NCBI GenBank assembly: GCA_020634455.1
Contig: JACKBQ010000001.1
Span: 2,666,001-2,730,000, forward strand
Direction: 5' to 3'
Origin: Ardenticatenaceae bacterium
Lineage (GTDB): Bacteria; Chloroflexota; Anaerolineae; Promineifilales; Promineifilaceae
Length of the DNA: 64,000 nt
This document shows, in pieces, positions 34,408-43,696 of this stretch (the stretch's first letter is position 1; every line of letters begins with the position of its first letter). A program made the position numbers and the translations under genes. The notes beneath the pieces are model-generated. The model did no database searches and was not told the DNA's origin. It was given only the letters and a program-made list of their open reading frames with translations.

Positions 34408-34480
34408 GCCGGGATAGCTCAGTCGGTAGAGCACTGCACTGAAAATGCAGGTGTCCCCAGTTCGAGCCTGGGTCCTGGCA
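34408..34480 (+). tRNA. tRNA-Phe (GAA)
   Basis: 73 nt cloverleaf. Acceptor GCCGGGA pairs with TCCTGGC (one G-T), discriminator A. The anticodon loop ACTGAAAAT gives GAA, and the T arm contains GTTCGAGCC. CCA is not encoded. Confidence 0.97.
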
Positions 34481-34588
34481 TATTTTTCTTTTGCACACGT
34501 TCCGTTCATGATTGTTCGGTAAGTGTACAAAATAAGTTTTGCTAAATGAATCAGCAGTTGGTATAACTGTAGACAAGCAATTCTCTTT

Positions 34589-34660
<72 letters not shown>

Positions 34661-34666
34661 CTAACA

Positions 34667-34690
34667 ACCGGCAGGCCGCAAGCCTGCCGG
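34667..34690 (+). terminator. Hairpin between tRNA-Gly and tRNA-Cys
   Basis: CCGGCAGG and CCTGCCGG flank a 7-nt loop, followed by ATTTGTTT. It may be a weak terminator or a processing signal between the tRNAs. Confidence 0.5.
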
Positions 34691-34700
34691 ATTTGTTTCC

Positions 34701-34771
<71 letters not shown>

Positions 34772-34782
34772 CAATAATGAAG

Positions 34783-34808
34783 CCCTTGCCGACCGGCAAG
34801 GGTTTTTT
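34783..34808 (+). terminator. Terminator of the tRNA cluster
   Basis: CCCTTGCCG (34783-34791) pairs with CGGCAAGGG (34794-34802) and is followed by six Ts. It lies 25 nt before the start of the peptidase gene. Confidence 0.85.
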
Positions 34809-34832
34809 ATTTTCATTCTGGAGTGTTCTGAA

Positions 34833-36575
34833 ATGACAGCGTTTGCGCTACCTCGTTCAGTTGATGTGATTAACCCGCGACAGTGGGAGACATTTGCCAC
34901 TTATTTTAAAGAATTGGCGGAACGGCCGTTAACCCGCGAAAATCTCCGCCAATGGCTTACCGACTGGTCTGACCTGACCCGCCTCTTTTTTGAAGCCGCT
35001 TCCCTGATTTATATTGAAAAATCCCAAGATACGGCCGATGCAGACAAAGAACAAGCGTTTTTGGATCTGATTAATGATGTGTACCCACAGGCGCAAGTGG
35101 CCATTCAGGGGTTAAAAGAGCGACTGCTGGCAGTAGACCCCGCCAGTGAAGCGCTGGCCGATCTGTCGTTGGTGCTGCGCAACATGCAAAATGAAGCGTC
35201 TCTGTTTCGCCAGGAAAACATTCCCCTCTTTACCCAGGCGGCCAAGCTGGAAAATGAGTATGACAAAGTTACGGGCACGTTGAAGGCTGATTGGGCAGGT
35301 GAAGAGAAAAATCTGAGTCAGCTGGGATTTTTTTTGAACAATAACGATCGTTCGGTGCGCCAGAAAGCGTGGCAAACGATCTCTGACCTGTGGCTAAGCC
35401 AGCGCGAAACGCTGAATGGGATCTATGCCAACCTGCTCACTTTGCGGCAGCAAATAGCGCACAATGCCGGCCTGGCCAATTACCGCGCCTATGCTTTTCG
35501 GGAAAAGGGGCGTTTTGATTACACGCCGGATGATTGTCTGACGTTTCATGCTGCGATTGAAACGGCCGTTGTTCCTGCCATCCAGCGCATCTTAAAACGT
35601 AAACAAAAGCGGCTGGGCTACGACACGCTGCGCCCCTGGGATTGGGTGCCGGAAAAAGGGACATTGGTGGATGACTCGGGTGGAGAACCGTTACGGCCGT
35701 ATCAAGGCCAGGATGCACTTGTACAGCATACACTCAACATTTTTAACCAGATAGACCCCCAACTAGCTCGCTACTTTGCCACAATGGCCGAGGATGAACT
35801 GCTAGACCTGGATACGCGAGCAGGCAAAGCGCTGGGTGGCTACTGTAGCTCATTGCCGATGAGAATGCGGCCGTTTATCTTTATGAATGGTGTGGGTAGC
35901 CACGATGATGTGCAAACCATGCTCCACGAAGCAGGGCACGCCTTTCACGTGTTTGAAACGGCCGAACTTCCCCTCATTTGGCAAACCGAGCCCCCAATGG
36001 AATTTTGTGAAGTCGCCTCCATGTCTATGGAATTGCTGGCCGCGCCGTACCTCACCGACCAGAACGGTGGCTTTTACACCTCTCCCCAGGCGGCCCATGC
36101 CCGCATTGAACATTTGGAAAATATCCTGGCTTTCTTGCCCTATATGGCCGTTGTAGACGCCTTTCAGCATTGGGTGTACACCCATCCCCAACAAGCGGCC
36201 AACGCCAGCCAATGTGATGCCGTCTGGCAAAGTTTGTATGAACGCTTCTTGCCTGGTGTTGATTGGACCGCACACGAAGATAGCTTAAAGACCGGCTGGC
36301 ACCGCAAACTGCACATCTTCACCAGCCCGTTTTATTACATTGAGTATGGCATGGCACAGGTGGGCGCTTTGCAAGTATGGCGCAACAGCTTGCAAAATCC
36401 GGTCAAAGCGCTGCAATCGTACCGACAGGCGCTTTCACTAGGCGGTACCAAAACATTACCCGACCTTTTTGCCGCTGCTGGCGCTGAGTTTCGCTTTGAT
36501 ACCGAAATGCTTTCAGGACTGGTTGCGCTAATTGAACAGAAAACGGCCGAATTGCGAAAAACAAGCTTAAGTTAA
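34833..36575 (+). CDS. M3 family oligoendopeptidase
   Basis: 580-aa zinc metallopeptidase of the M3 family (PepF-like) that cleaves short peptides in the cytoplasm. The zinc motif is HEAGHAFHVFE near 365-375, with EVASMSMELL providing the third ligand about 27 residues later. The N-terminal helical part and the C-terminal YYIEYGMAQVGALQVWRN are typical of this clan. GGAG lies upstream of the ATG and a tRNA terminator sits just before it. Confidence 0.92.
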   Translation: MTAFALPRSVDVINPRQWETFATYFKELAERPLTRENLRQWLTDWSDLTRLFFEAASLIYIEKSQDTADADKEQAFLDLINDVYPQAQVAIQGLKERLLAVDPASEALADLSLVLRNMQNEASLFRQENIPLFTQAAKLENEYDKVTGTLKADWAGEEKNLSQLGFFLNNNDRSVRQKAWQTISDLWLSQRETLNGIYANLLTLRQQIAHNAGLANYRAYAFREKGRFDYTPDDCLTFHAAIETAVVPAIQRILKRKQKRLGYDTLRPWDWVPEKGTLVDDSGGEPLRPYQGQDALVQHTLNIFNQIDPQLARYFATMAEDELLDLDTRAGKALGGYCSSLPMRMRPFIFMNGVGSHDDVQTMLHEAGHAFHVFETAELPLIWQTEPPMEFCEVASMSMELLAAPYLTDQNGGFYTSPQAAHARIEHLENILAFLPYMAVVDAFQHWVYTHPQQAANASQCDAVWQSLYERFLPGVDWTAHEDSLKTGWHRKLHIFTSPFYYIEYGMAQVGALQVWRNSLQNPVKALQSYRQALSLGGTKTLPDLFAAAGAEFRFDTEMLSGLVALIEQKTAELRKTSLS

Positions 36576-36590
36576 GAGTTTTATTTAGAA

Positions 36591-36620
36591 TTGGCGACAC
36601 TGGCAAGATCGAGATAATAT
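36591..36620 (+). promoter_or_regulatory. Predicted leaderless promoter of the DtxR-family gene
   Basis: TTGGCG (36591-36596) and TAATAT (36615-36620) are 18 bp apart; the ATG at 36628 follows after 7 nt. No Shine-Dalgarno site is present. Confidence 0.5.
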
Positions 36621-36627
36621 CAAACCT

Positions 36628-37293
36628 ATGACCAACGACGATTTTCAGCCCAGCGTAGCAATGCGCGAATATCTGGCCGAAATTTACCGACTGCAAGAGG
36701 ATTCCCCCACGGTTAGTACCACCAGTTTGGCGGATCGCTTGCATGTATCTGCGCCAGCTGTGCCCCGCATGTTAAAACGATTGAGAAACGCAGGTTACGT
36801 AAAGCACAAACCATATCAAGGCATCGAACTAACGCCGCGCGGCCGCGAAGAAGCATTGCTAGAGCTGCGCCGCCACCGCATTTTGGAAGTTTTTTTGGTT
36901 AATGTAATGGGTTTCACCTGGGATGAAGCCCACGAACATGCCGACCAAATGGGTAAAGGGCTAAATGACACTATCACCCAGCGTATGGCAGAAATGACCA
37001 ATCATCCCACCCGCTGCCCACATGGAGAACCCATCCCTGATGATGAAGGTAAACTTCCAGATGTAAAAGATGTTTGCATTATGAATTTGGGTGTTGGGCA
37101 CGTGGGTATGATCAGTCGGGTGCGCACACATGATCCAGAACGGCTGAAATATTTCAAGTCCCTCGGTCTGGTTCCAGGTGCAGATTTTGAGATTATGGGA
37201 CGCGCGCCTTTTAATGGGCCAATGCGCCTGCGTGTAGGGCGGGATGATGTGGTGTTGGGTATTGAGCTCACCAAATCGCTCTGGGTAGAGTAG
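36628..37293 (+). CDS. DtxR/IdeR-family metal-dependent regulator
   Basis: 221 aa. The winged helix (about 10-70) includes EYLAEIYRLQEDSPTVSTTSLADRL and a recognition helix around SAPAVPRMLKRL. The dimerisation and metal-binding domain (about 71-145) contains WDEAHEHADQM and CPHGEPIPD. A C-terminal FeoA/SH3-like domain follows (about 150-221). The Cys in CPHGEPIP matches the iron-type regulators DtxR/IdeR more than MntR. It would repress uptake or activate storage genes when iron or manganese is plentiful. No metal transporter is next to it. Confidence 0.92.
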   Translation: MTNDDFQPSVAMREYLAEIYRLQEDSPTVSTTSLADRLHVSAPAVPRMLKRLRNAGYVKHKPYQGIELTPRGREEALLELRRHRILEVFLVNVMGFTWDEAHEHADQMGKGLNDTITQRMAEMTNHPTRCPHGEPIPDDEGKLPDVKDVCIMNLGVGHVGMISRVRTHDPERLKYFKSLGLVPGADFEIMGRAPFNGPMRLRVGRDDVVLGIELTKSLWVE

Positions 37294-37296
37294 TTA

Positions 37297-38001
37297 CTAC
37301 GGAAACAGGCGGCGCGTTTTTACTTCAGCTACGGCATCTTTACGGTAGCGGTACAGCATAGCGGGGCGGCCTTCACCCTCTTTTTTCCTTTCCCCAGTTT
37401 CTTCCAAAATCTCGGCCGACAAAATTTTGCGCCTAAAATTGCGCTTATCGAGTGCCTCGCCAAGGATAAATTCGTACGCTTTTTGCAATTCGGTCAGTGT
37501 AAACACATCGGGCAGAAGCTGAAAGCCCACAGAGCTGTATTCCAGCTTGTAGCGCAGCCGCGTGTGGGCATACTCAATAATTTCGGCATGATCAAAAGCA
37601 AGAGAGGGGAGCTTGGGGAGCGTAAACCAGTCCGTTTTGCTGATATCGCGGCCTGCTTTGTGGTGAATGGCTTCGTGCGGCACAAGCGCAAAATAAGCCA
37701 CGGTAATCACGCGGGTGCGCGGATCGCGGTCTGGCTGGCCAAAGGTGTATAGCTGTTCTGTGTAAACATCTGTGACGCCTGTTTCATCTGCCAGAGCGCG
37801 TACGGCCGCTTCTTCCAATGACTCATCAATTCTCACAAATGAACCGGGGATGGCCCACATGTTGGCAAACGGCGCGGCCAGCCGCTTGATCAGCAGCACT
37901 TTTAGCTCATCCTGCACCAATGAAAAAATAACAACGTCTACGGTAACGGACGGCCGTTCAAACGCATTCGGATCGTAATTTGCGGGTAACTCAACAGACA
38001 A
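37297..38001 (-). CDS. NrtR-like Nudix regulator
   Basis: 234 aa. The N-terminal Nudix-fold domain has a degenerate box, GSFVRIDESLEEAAVRALADETGV. The usual REUXEE core is altered to RALADE, so it is probably a ligand sensor and not a hydrolase. The C-terminal part (about 155-230) is a winged helix like that of NrtR, the ADP-ribose-responsive repressor of NAD metabolism. TTG at 38001 is chosen because GGGAGG lies 4 nt upstream. No NAD gene is adjacent. It is convergent with the DtxR gene, 3 nt from it. Confidence 0.83.
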   Translation of the reverse strand: MSVELPANYDPNAFERPSVTVDVVIFSLVQDELKVLLIKRLAAPFANMWAIPGSFVRIDESLEEAAVRALADETGVTDVYTEQLYTFGQPDRDPRTRVITVAYFALVPHEAIHHKAGRDISKTDWFTLPKLPSLAFDHAEIIEYAHTRLRYKLEYSSVGFQLLPDVFTLTELQKAYEFILGEALDKRNFRRKILSAEILEETGERKKEGEGRPAMLYRYRKDAVAEVKTRRLFP

Positions 38002-38030
38002 GATGCCTCCCAAAACAAATCAGCGTAAAT

Positions 38031-38058
38031 AAAAAGTCTCTAGCTAGAAGCTAGAGAC
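38031..38058 (-). terminator. Terminator of the cpaB genes
   Basis: On the minus strand GTCTCTAGC and GCTAGAGAC (38036-38058) form a hairpin followed by TTTTTA (38031-38035). Confidence 0.75.
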
Positions 38059-38083
38059 CTAAAATGTACTTTTTTGTAAAAAA

Positions 38084-39292
38084 CTACTGCTCTGGCTCGT
38101 TTGGATTTTCCGGCAGCAGAATTGGCGGATCCACATCTGCCGCAGAAGGATGCAAATCATAGTTAGACTGTTCTGGAATTGCCAAACCACCTTGATCAAT
38201 AATTTGCGCTAAGCTCACGCTTGTCGTGACAAACACTGTTTGGTCTCCAGGTGAGCGCAAGACCAGATTAATGTCTACACCACGAATCATCGCCCAGTTC
38301 AACGCCAAAGCATCCTGCGAAGACATACTTAAGATCACTACGTCAGGGAAATCTTCCTGGCGCGAAGGAATAGGCGTCGGCGTTGGCGGAACAGTACCAT
38401 CTTCACCGGGCTGAGCGGCCGCGCGAGCCGCTATTTGCTCTTGTTCCAGGATACGCGGGTCTTCCCAGGTGCCTACATAAAGCACTTCAGCCTGTTGAAT
38501 TGTTAGCTGAGTGACACGTTTGGGAACAGGCAATCCTACGGTGAAATCCTGGCCATCTAATCCAATTTCACTGGGCACAATTGCCGCTACCTGGTTGATC
38601 TCAGGAATAAATTCGAGACGGCCGTATAAATCCTCTTCAAAAAGAAAGTCTTGCCCATCCAGTAAAGCAGATTGAATAATTCTTTGTACTTCATTGGGCA
38701 ATACCGTGCCAAATTGAGGATCAATATCCACAATGCGCAAAGTCATAATGGCATCTACCAAATCACCTGGGCGCATAGCCAGTGCCGTACCGTTAAAACG
38801 ATCAATCGGGAAAGCAACTGCCACTTCACCAAAAGGTATGTACAGCGCCAGATCAGAACCAAATGTAGCGATGTCTGTCGGATTCAAAGCGATCATCGGA
38901 CTTAATAGAGATTGTCCTCTAGAAATATCAACTTTCGTGATACGGCCGATTAGTTGGGTAGTGTCTGTGTAGGTGTACCCTCCTTGTAAAGCAATATTGG
39001 TTCGGGGCCACCGCTGAGTTTCTAGCAGCTCATCGGTTAACATCGTTCCTACCGGAATGTTGATCCTGGCTACAACCACATTTTCTAAGCCTGGTGTTGC
39101 TGTCGGTGGAGGAGCCAATGGTTCTGCTGCCCCACCATCGTCAACAGTTTCTGTAACGGCAGGATCATCCGTGCTTCCGCCGCCCAGGAAACCAGCCAAA
39201 GGGCCAATGCCACTATTACCCAGCAGCAAAAGCGCAGCAGCCGCTACCAAAATCAATACCAAAATCAGGAGAATAAACGTTCGAAGACGCAT
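38084..39292 (-). CDS. CpaB/RcpC-type Flp pilus assembly protein
   Basis: 402 aa. An N-terminal membrane helix (TFILLILVLILVAAAALLLL) is followed by an SAF-type domain (about 70-140; VVVARINIPVGTMLTDELL) and the RcpC/CpaB region (to about 340), with a Pro/Thr-rich stretch inside. Family members act in the periplasm or cell envelope in assembly of Tad/Flp pili. AAGGA precedes the ATG. It lies 45 nt downstream of a second cpaB-like gene on the same strand. Confidence 0.82.
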   Translation of the reverse strand: MRLRTFILLILVLILVAAAALLLLGNSGIGPLAGFLGGGSTDDPAVTETVDDGGAAEPLAPPPTATPGLENVVVARINIPVGTMLTDELLETQRWPRTNIALQGGYTYTDTTQLIGRITKVDISRGQSLLSPMIALNPTDIATFGSDLALYIPFGEVAVAFPIDRFNGTALAMRPGDLVDAIMTLRIVDIDPQFGTVLPNEVQRIIQSALLDGQDFLFEEDLYGRLEFIPEINQVAAIVPSEIGLDGQDFTVGLPVPKRVTQLTIQQAEVLYVGTWEDPRILEQEQIAARAAAQPGEDGTVPPTPTPIPSRQEDFPDVVILSMSSQDALALNWAMIRGVDINLVLRSPGDQTVFVTTSVSLAQIIDQGGLAIPEQSNYDLHPSAADVDPPILLPENPNEPEQ

Positions 39293-39337
39293 AACAGGGT
39301 CCTTGTTAAGTTAGCCTTTAAAATGATAGCCTACCAC

Positions 39338-40516
39338 TTATTCAGGCGCTGATCCTTCTTCAGGTGGTGGTGTTGGTGTCACCTGCCTAATATCTGTGCT
39401 TTCAACCGTATAACCAAGGTTTGGCGGGATTTCTACGTTGAAACGTTCTAGCAAATAGTCTAAGGTCATATTTTCAACAGTATAAAGTTGACCATCGTTA
39501 ACGCCTCTAAGTGCAAAAAATAGCTGTGCGTTAACATCAACCGCATATCTCAGCAATAGTTGCTGTTGTGGCTGCAAAGCAAGAACAATCACATCCGGCG
39601 GCAGCGGAGTGGCCGTAGGTATGGCAGATGGCGGTGGCGTAGGTGTTGCCTCGCCTTCGGCAACCGGCTCTGGTGTTGGGGTAGGAACAAAATCCGCTGG
39701 ATTTCCAGGCAAAGTATACTGGCCAACCTGAATAACCCGGGCATTTTGGATGATCATCGTAACCTGAACGGGGCGGGGTGATAAGTCATCCTTGTTGGGG
39801 CGAATATGAACCAAATCCCCTGTCGGCAACTCTTCAAAACGGCCGATTGGGTCTAGTGTAAAAATTGCCGCCGTCGTGGTTTCTGTGATGGTTGATCCAC
39901 TTGCTTCAGCCGCATCCACAACTTCTTCTAAATAAAAGTTTGCATCGTTGGGCAGAAACGTTTGAAATTCTTCATCAATTTGGCGGAAGAAGAAGGTGAC
40001 CATGATATCTACGTAGTCGCCTTCGCTTAGCCCGTAGGCAACGCTGGTAAGGCGGTTCATGGGCACGGATTGGGCGACGTAGCCGGGTGGAATGAGGGAG
40101 CTGGGGCCGTAACTGTCTAGGCCCACCTTGGTAATGTCGTCCACCAAGGTGTCATAGGTCAGCGTTTCACCCTGGTAAATATCGGTGCGGGCAAAAAGGG
40201 CTACCGCATCGTCCAGGCTAGTGATGACATTGTTGCTAACGGTATCAACGGGGCGGAGGTCTAAAGCCAGAATATCTTCTGTCATTTGGTGCCCGCGAGG
40301 AACTGTTTGTAGCGAAACAACGACTTCCACCATTGGGGGGACTGTTTCTATAGGCTCATCGCTTTCCAGGCTTTCTGGGGCGGGCGCTCCTTCTGTACCA
40401 TCAGTTACTGTTGTTGCTGTTGGTTGGTCTTGCTGCAGCAGAAAAACCACAAGAACAATAGACAAAAGTACGATGCCAAAAAAGAAAATCAGGATCAAGA
40501 TAGTTCGACGGCTCAT
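39338..40516 (-). CDS. CpaB/RcpC-type Flp pilus assembly protein, paralogue
   Basis: 392 aa with the same plan as the next gene: N-terminal helix (LILIFFFGIVLLSIVLVVFLL), SAF domain (VVVSLQTVPRGHQMTEDILAL) and CpaB C-terminal part with a Pro/Thr insert. Sequence identity between the two appears low, so the duplication is old or they have distinct roles. AAGGGA precedes the ATG. Related by family to cpaF at 32827. Confidence 0.82.
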   Translation of the reverse strand: MSRRTILILIFFFGIVLLSIVLVVFLLQQDQPTATTVTDGTEGAPAPESLESDEPIETVPPMVEVVVSLQTVPRGHQMTEDILALDLRPVDTVSNNVITSLDDAVALFARTDIYQGETLTYDTLVDDITKVGLDSYGPSSLIPPGYVAQSVPMNRLTSVAYGLSEGDYVDIMVTFFFRQIDEEFQTFLPNDANFYLEEVVDAAEASGSTITETTTAAIFTLDPIGRFEELPTGDLVHIRPNKDDLSPRPVQVTMIIQNARVIQVGQYTLPGNPADFVPTPTPEPVAEGEATPTPPPSAIPTATPLPPDVIVLALQPQQQLLLRYAVDVNAQLFFALRGVNDGQLYTVENMTLDYLLERFNVEIPPNLGYTVESTDIRQVTPTPPPEEGSAPE

Positions 40517-40893
40517 AAGATCGTCCCTTCTTTAAGCGTATGTTTAGGGGCTAGTGGGTATCTTGGGTCGTGTGTCATACTGGAGTAAGCTACTGACTCA
40601 AACTATGTTGCTATTTCGTGTCGGCTTCTGTTTGGTTTGGTTAGCGAATATCGGAACCATCTTGCAATTGAGGACACGGCCGTTGCTTAGTTTGTTTGTC
40701 GTTAAATACCAATACAATAATAACAATATGTAAACCTCTCAACGAGGCGTATGTTATCATATGTAAAGTTGAATAGCAAGTGTGGGGCGATTGTACAGGC
40801 GCATAATATAGTACAAATGGGGGAGCGAATGCCCGGTGTTGCAAAATTATGGGTTTTTATCGCAGAATTTGCGGATTGTGCGGGCTGTTCAGA
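40517..40893. other. Intergenic region, no gene seen
   Basis: This 377-bp AT-rich gap upstream of the cpaB genes contains one ACGGCCGT copy (40677) and the short inverted words TATGTTATCATATG. No reading frame or RNA gene could be supported; it probably holds the cpaB promoter. Confidence 0.5.
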
Positions 40894-41310
40894 TTAAGGG
40901 GACGGTTTTGGCGCGTCTACCAGGAGCTGCCACCAGGCTTGCCAGGGACGGGCGTTTTGGATGGGATCAGGGGTGGCGGTGGGTACGGCCGTTGGCAGCG
41001 GTGTCGCTTCAATTACCAATGGCACTACCCGCTTTTCGCCGGGCAGCAAGTAGCCTGCTTCGTCGCGAGCATAGGCAGCCACGTAATCCTGGCTTTGCAC
41101 GTACTCCAGCGTAACTTGTAAAGAAACTTGCCGGGTAGATTCAGCATCTACCTGGGCCTGCAAATCGCCTTCACCTACGCCAACCAGCTGTCCGGCCTGG
41201 GCGCGACGGTTCAAATCTACCGCCACAAAAAGCGCGGTTCCGACGAGCACCAGGATGATGATTTGAGGGAGGGTGAGTAACGGCCGTTGCCGCCAAAGTT
41301 CCTTATACAT
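40894..41310 (-). CDS. FtsB/DivIC-like septum protein
   Basis: 138 aa. A short cytoplasmic N-terminus, one membrane helix (LPQIIILVLVGTALFVAV), a predicted coiled region and then VQSQDYVAAYARDEAGYLLPGE. This last motif corresponds to the YIExxARExLGxxxPGE signature of FtsB/DivIC, bitopic proteins of the divisome. The C-terminus is a Pro/Thr-rich tail. An in-frame GTG three codons upstream (41319) is an alternative start; neither has a strong Shine-Dalgarno site. Confidence 0.65.
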   Translation of the reverse strand: MYKELWRQRPLLTLPQIIILVLVGTALFVAVDLNRRAQAGQLVGVGEGDLQAQVDAESTRQVSLQVTLEYVQSQDYVAAYARDEAGYLLPGEKRVVPLVIEATPLPTAVPTATPDPIQNARPWQAWWQLLVDAPKPSP

Positions 41311-41350
41311 AACGCTCACATCTTAACATAAATATTTACGGTGGCAAGCC

Positions 41351-42637
41351 CTAAACCGGAATAACCAGGCTTTGCCAGTCGCGGGGGTAGTAGGTGAGGA
41401 ATTCCAGCCCATCGGCGGTGATGACAACCGTGTCTGAATGGCGGAAGCCGCCCATTTCTGGCACGTACAGGCCGGGCTCAACGGTGAAAACCATGCCTTC
41501 TTGCAGCACGGTTGGGTCGCCAGTGTCCAAGAACGGGCCTTCGTGGTAGCGCAGGCCGATGGCGTGGCCGGTGTGGTGCTTCCAGGTGGGCATCAGGTTA
41601 TTTTTTTCGTAGTAGGTGCGTACGGCCGTATCCACCGCACCACACGTCACCCCCGGCTTCATCGCCGCAAACGCCACCTCTTGCGCGGCCTTCATATGAA
41701 GGAAGAAGGTTTGCTGTTCGGCCGTTGGCTCGCCGACAAACATGGTGCGTTCCAGCTCTGAGTTGTAGCCCCACAGCGGACAGCCAGCGCCGGTTACCAG
41801 CACATCCCCTGGCTGGAAGGTGATGTTGTTGGCCAGCGCGTGGGGGATGGCGGCGTTGCGCCCAATTTGCCCCCGGTAGCCAGCAAAGGGGCCGCTGAGC
41901 CACATGCTTTGGGCGCGGTAAAGCGGGCCGATGGTGTCCATCATGGCCAGGGTGGCTTCCTGGCTGGCGCGTAGGCTGACGGATGTTTCGGTGGCGTGAA
42001 CGGCCGTATACCGTTGCAGTAGCGTATGTGCCAGATGTCCCCATTTGCAGCTTTCTTTTATAAGAGCAATCTCTGCGGGGCTTTTGACCGCCTGCATCTT
42101 GTTGAGTTGGCTCTGGATGTTGTGTACCGTCATGCCGGTGAGTTGGCTTAGCCTGACGCCCTCGTAGCCAAAAATCCAGGGGTAGCCGTCCATATCGGCC
42201 CCGATTTGGCTGCTGCTGGCCAGGGGATACTGCTTGGGCGCTTCCTGACCGTGCCGCAGCACGATTTCTTCTGGGCGGGTGGGGGTGTGCAAAAATTTGG
42301 GATTGACGTTTTCTTTGATGAGACCCATGTCCATGAGCAAATCTTGGAAGATAGCCATTGGGTGCGGGTCGCCGGGGTATTCCAGGTAGTGGGCCACGCG
42401 ATCCAGATCAGCTTCGGCCTGGGCGTGTTCGACTTCCAGGCGAGGCACCAGCATAGCCCGCTCCCCCTCGGCGCTAAGGACAAAGGCGATGGGGCGCTCG
42501 GTGGGGATGAAGGCAAAGCCGGTGAAGTAGAGGATGTTGTTGGCGTCGAAGAGTACCGCTCCGGTAAGGCGATTTTGGCGGATGTAGGTCAGGAGGGCTT
42601 GGGAACGGCCGTTAAATTCAGCTTGGCTCAGGCGCAT
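41351..42637 (-). CDS. M24 family aminopeptidase (Xaa-Pro type)
   Basis: 428 aa. The N-terminal creatinase-like domain (about 1-170) leads to a pita-bread domain. Metal-site motifs are GDVLVTGAGCPLWGYNSE, HHTGHAIGLRYHEGPF and FTVEPGLYVPEMGGFRHSD. The usual DxG-type first aspartate in the fold is replaced by a G-A-G segment, so whether two metals bind is uncertain. The family includes Xaa-Pro aminopeptidases and related hydrolases. It is monocistronic. Confidence 0.85.
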   Translation of the reverse strand: MRLSQAEFNGRSQALLTYIRQNRLTGAVLFDANNILYFTGFAFIPTERPIAFVLSAEGERAMLVPRLEVEHAQAEADLDRVAHYLEYPGDPHPMAIFQDLLMDMGLIKENVNPKFLHTPTRPEEIVLRHGQEAPKQYPLASSSQIGADMDGYPWIFGYEGVRLSQLTGMTVHNIQSQLNKMQAVKSPAEIALIKESCKWGHLAHTLLQRYTAVHATETSVSLRASQEATLAMMDTIGPLYRAQSMWLSGPFAGYRGQIGRNAAIPHALANNITFQPGDVLVTGAGCPLWGYNSELERTMFVGEPTAEQQTFFLHMKAAQEVAFAAMKPGVTCGAVDTAVRTYYEKNNLMPTWKHHTGHAIGLRYHEGPFLDTGDPTVLQEGMVFTVEPGLYVPEMGGFRHSDTVVITADGLEFLTYYPRDWQSLVIPV

Positions 42638-42683
42638 GGCAGACTCACTTCTATTGTTCTAAAAAGAGTGGGAGAACAATCAA

Positions 42684-42735
42684 AGATTTCGCAGATTAGC
42701 CAGATTAATCTTTTAAATCTGCGAAATCTGTTGAT
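42684..42735. repeat. AGATTTCGCAGATTA palindrome
   Basis: AGATTTCGCAGATTA on the left is mirrored by AAATCTGCGAAATCTG on the right. Other copies are at 49840-49909 (intergenic) and 3591-3657 (inside leuS). Confidence 0.75.
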
Positions 42736-42764
42736 AAAAAACTGTAATTATACGACAGTTCCGC

Positions 42765-43442
42765 TTACGGTACACAGATGATGTCCGCAATTTTGACGGT
42801 GTAATTGGCGTCTAGCTGGTTGAGCGTTTGCAGATTTTCGGGCGTGGTGTTGTAGCGCTGGCTGATGTTGAAGGCGGTATCGCCTTCGCCCACGGCGTAC
42901 ACCTGGCCGCGACCGCTGCAAAACTCAGGATTGCCCACCGGGATGTTGATGGTGGTTCCAGGAACCAGATTGGCTTGCGAGATGCCTTTATCGGCCATGA
43001 GGGCGATGGAGGTGGCGAACGCCTGCGACAGGCTGTAAAGCGTATCCCCCTGCTGTACCTGGTACGGTTGGTAGATGATTTTTTCGACGGCGGGAATTGC
43101 GGGAACGGCCGTTGCTTGCGAAACGTCTGTGGTGGGCGGAACGGCCGTTGGCTCTGGCGTAGCGGTCGCTTCTTGCACCTGTTGATCTTGTACAACCACT
43201 TCTTCAGGGCGCGGGCTGTTGTCTGTTGCCGGGGCGTCTACGATGTTTGGCCGAGAATTGGGGTCTACCTGCAAAGAAACCTGCTGACCACCCACATTCA
43301 CCACAAAATTGTTATCCGTTGCCGCAGGTGCGTCGGCCGAATCCCGATTTTGCACCACATTTATGGCCAAAAAAACGCCAGCAGCCATAATAATGGCGAT
43401 GGCAATCATCACTAAAACCACAGAAGAGCGAACATTTGGCAT
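42765..43442 (-). CDS. Membrane-anchored LysM protein
   Basis: 225 aa. An N-terminal membrane helix (VVLVMIAIAIIMAAGVFLAI) is followed by a Pro/Thr/Val-rich linker and two LysM domains (about 120-165, QQGDTLYSLSQAFATSI, and 175-225, GEGDTAFNISQRYN). It should bind peptidoglycan from the outer face of the membrane. The ATG at 43442 has AAGGGG upstream; an earlier ATG at 43496 lacks one. Confidence 0.8.
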   Translation of the reverse strand: MPNVRSSVVLVMIAIAIIMAAGVFLAINVVQNRDSADAPAATDNNFVVNVGGQQVSLQVDPNSRPNIVDAPATDNSPRPEEVVVQDQQVQEATATPEPTAVPPTTDVSQATAVPAIPAVEKIIYQPYQVQQGDTLYSLSQAFATSIALMADKGISQANLVPGTTINIPVGNPEFCSGRGQVYAVGEGDTAFNISQRYNTTPENLQTLNQLDANYTVKIADIICVP

Positions 43443-43597
43443 ACGGTTTCCCCTTTGCCGCACCAGTACGACACATGCGGACAACCAGACTATCAATAAA
43501 CCCTTAATCTTCAGACGGCCGTCTCAAATTATGTTACACTTACCATAAAATTATCGCAAGTAGGAGATAACATGCTTTCAAGCGCACTACAAAGGAA

Positions 43598-43682
43598 AGA
43601 AAATAGCAGGGGAGAGCAGGCGCAGGGGAGCAGAGGAATGATTTATCCCCCGCTCCCGCTCTCCTCAGCACCCCTGCACATA
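43598..43682. repeat. GCAGGGGAG palindrome
   Basis: GCAGGGGAGAGCAGGCGCAGG on the left is mirrored by CCGCTCCCGCTCTCC and CACCCCTGC on the right. It ends just before the Shine-Dalgarno of the dGTPase gene. Confidence 0.55.
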
Positions 43683-43696
43683 CCTAGGAGGTTCCC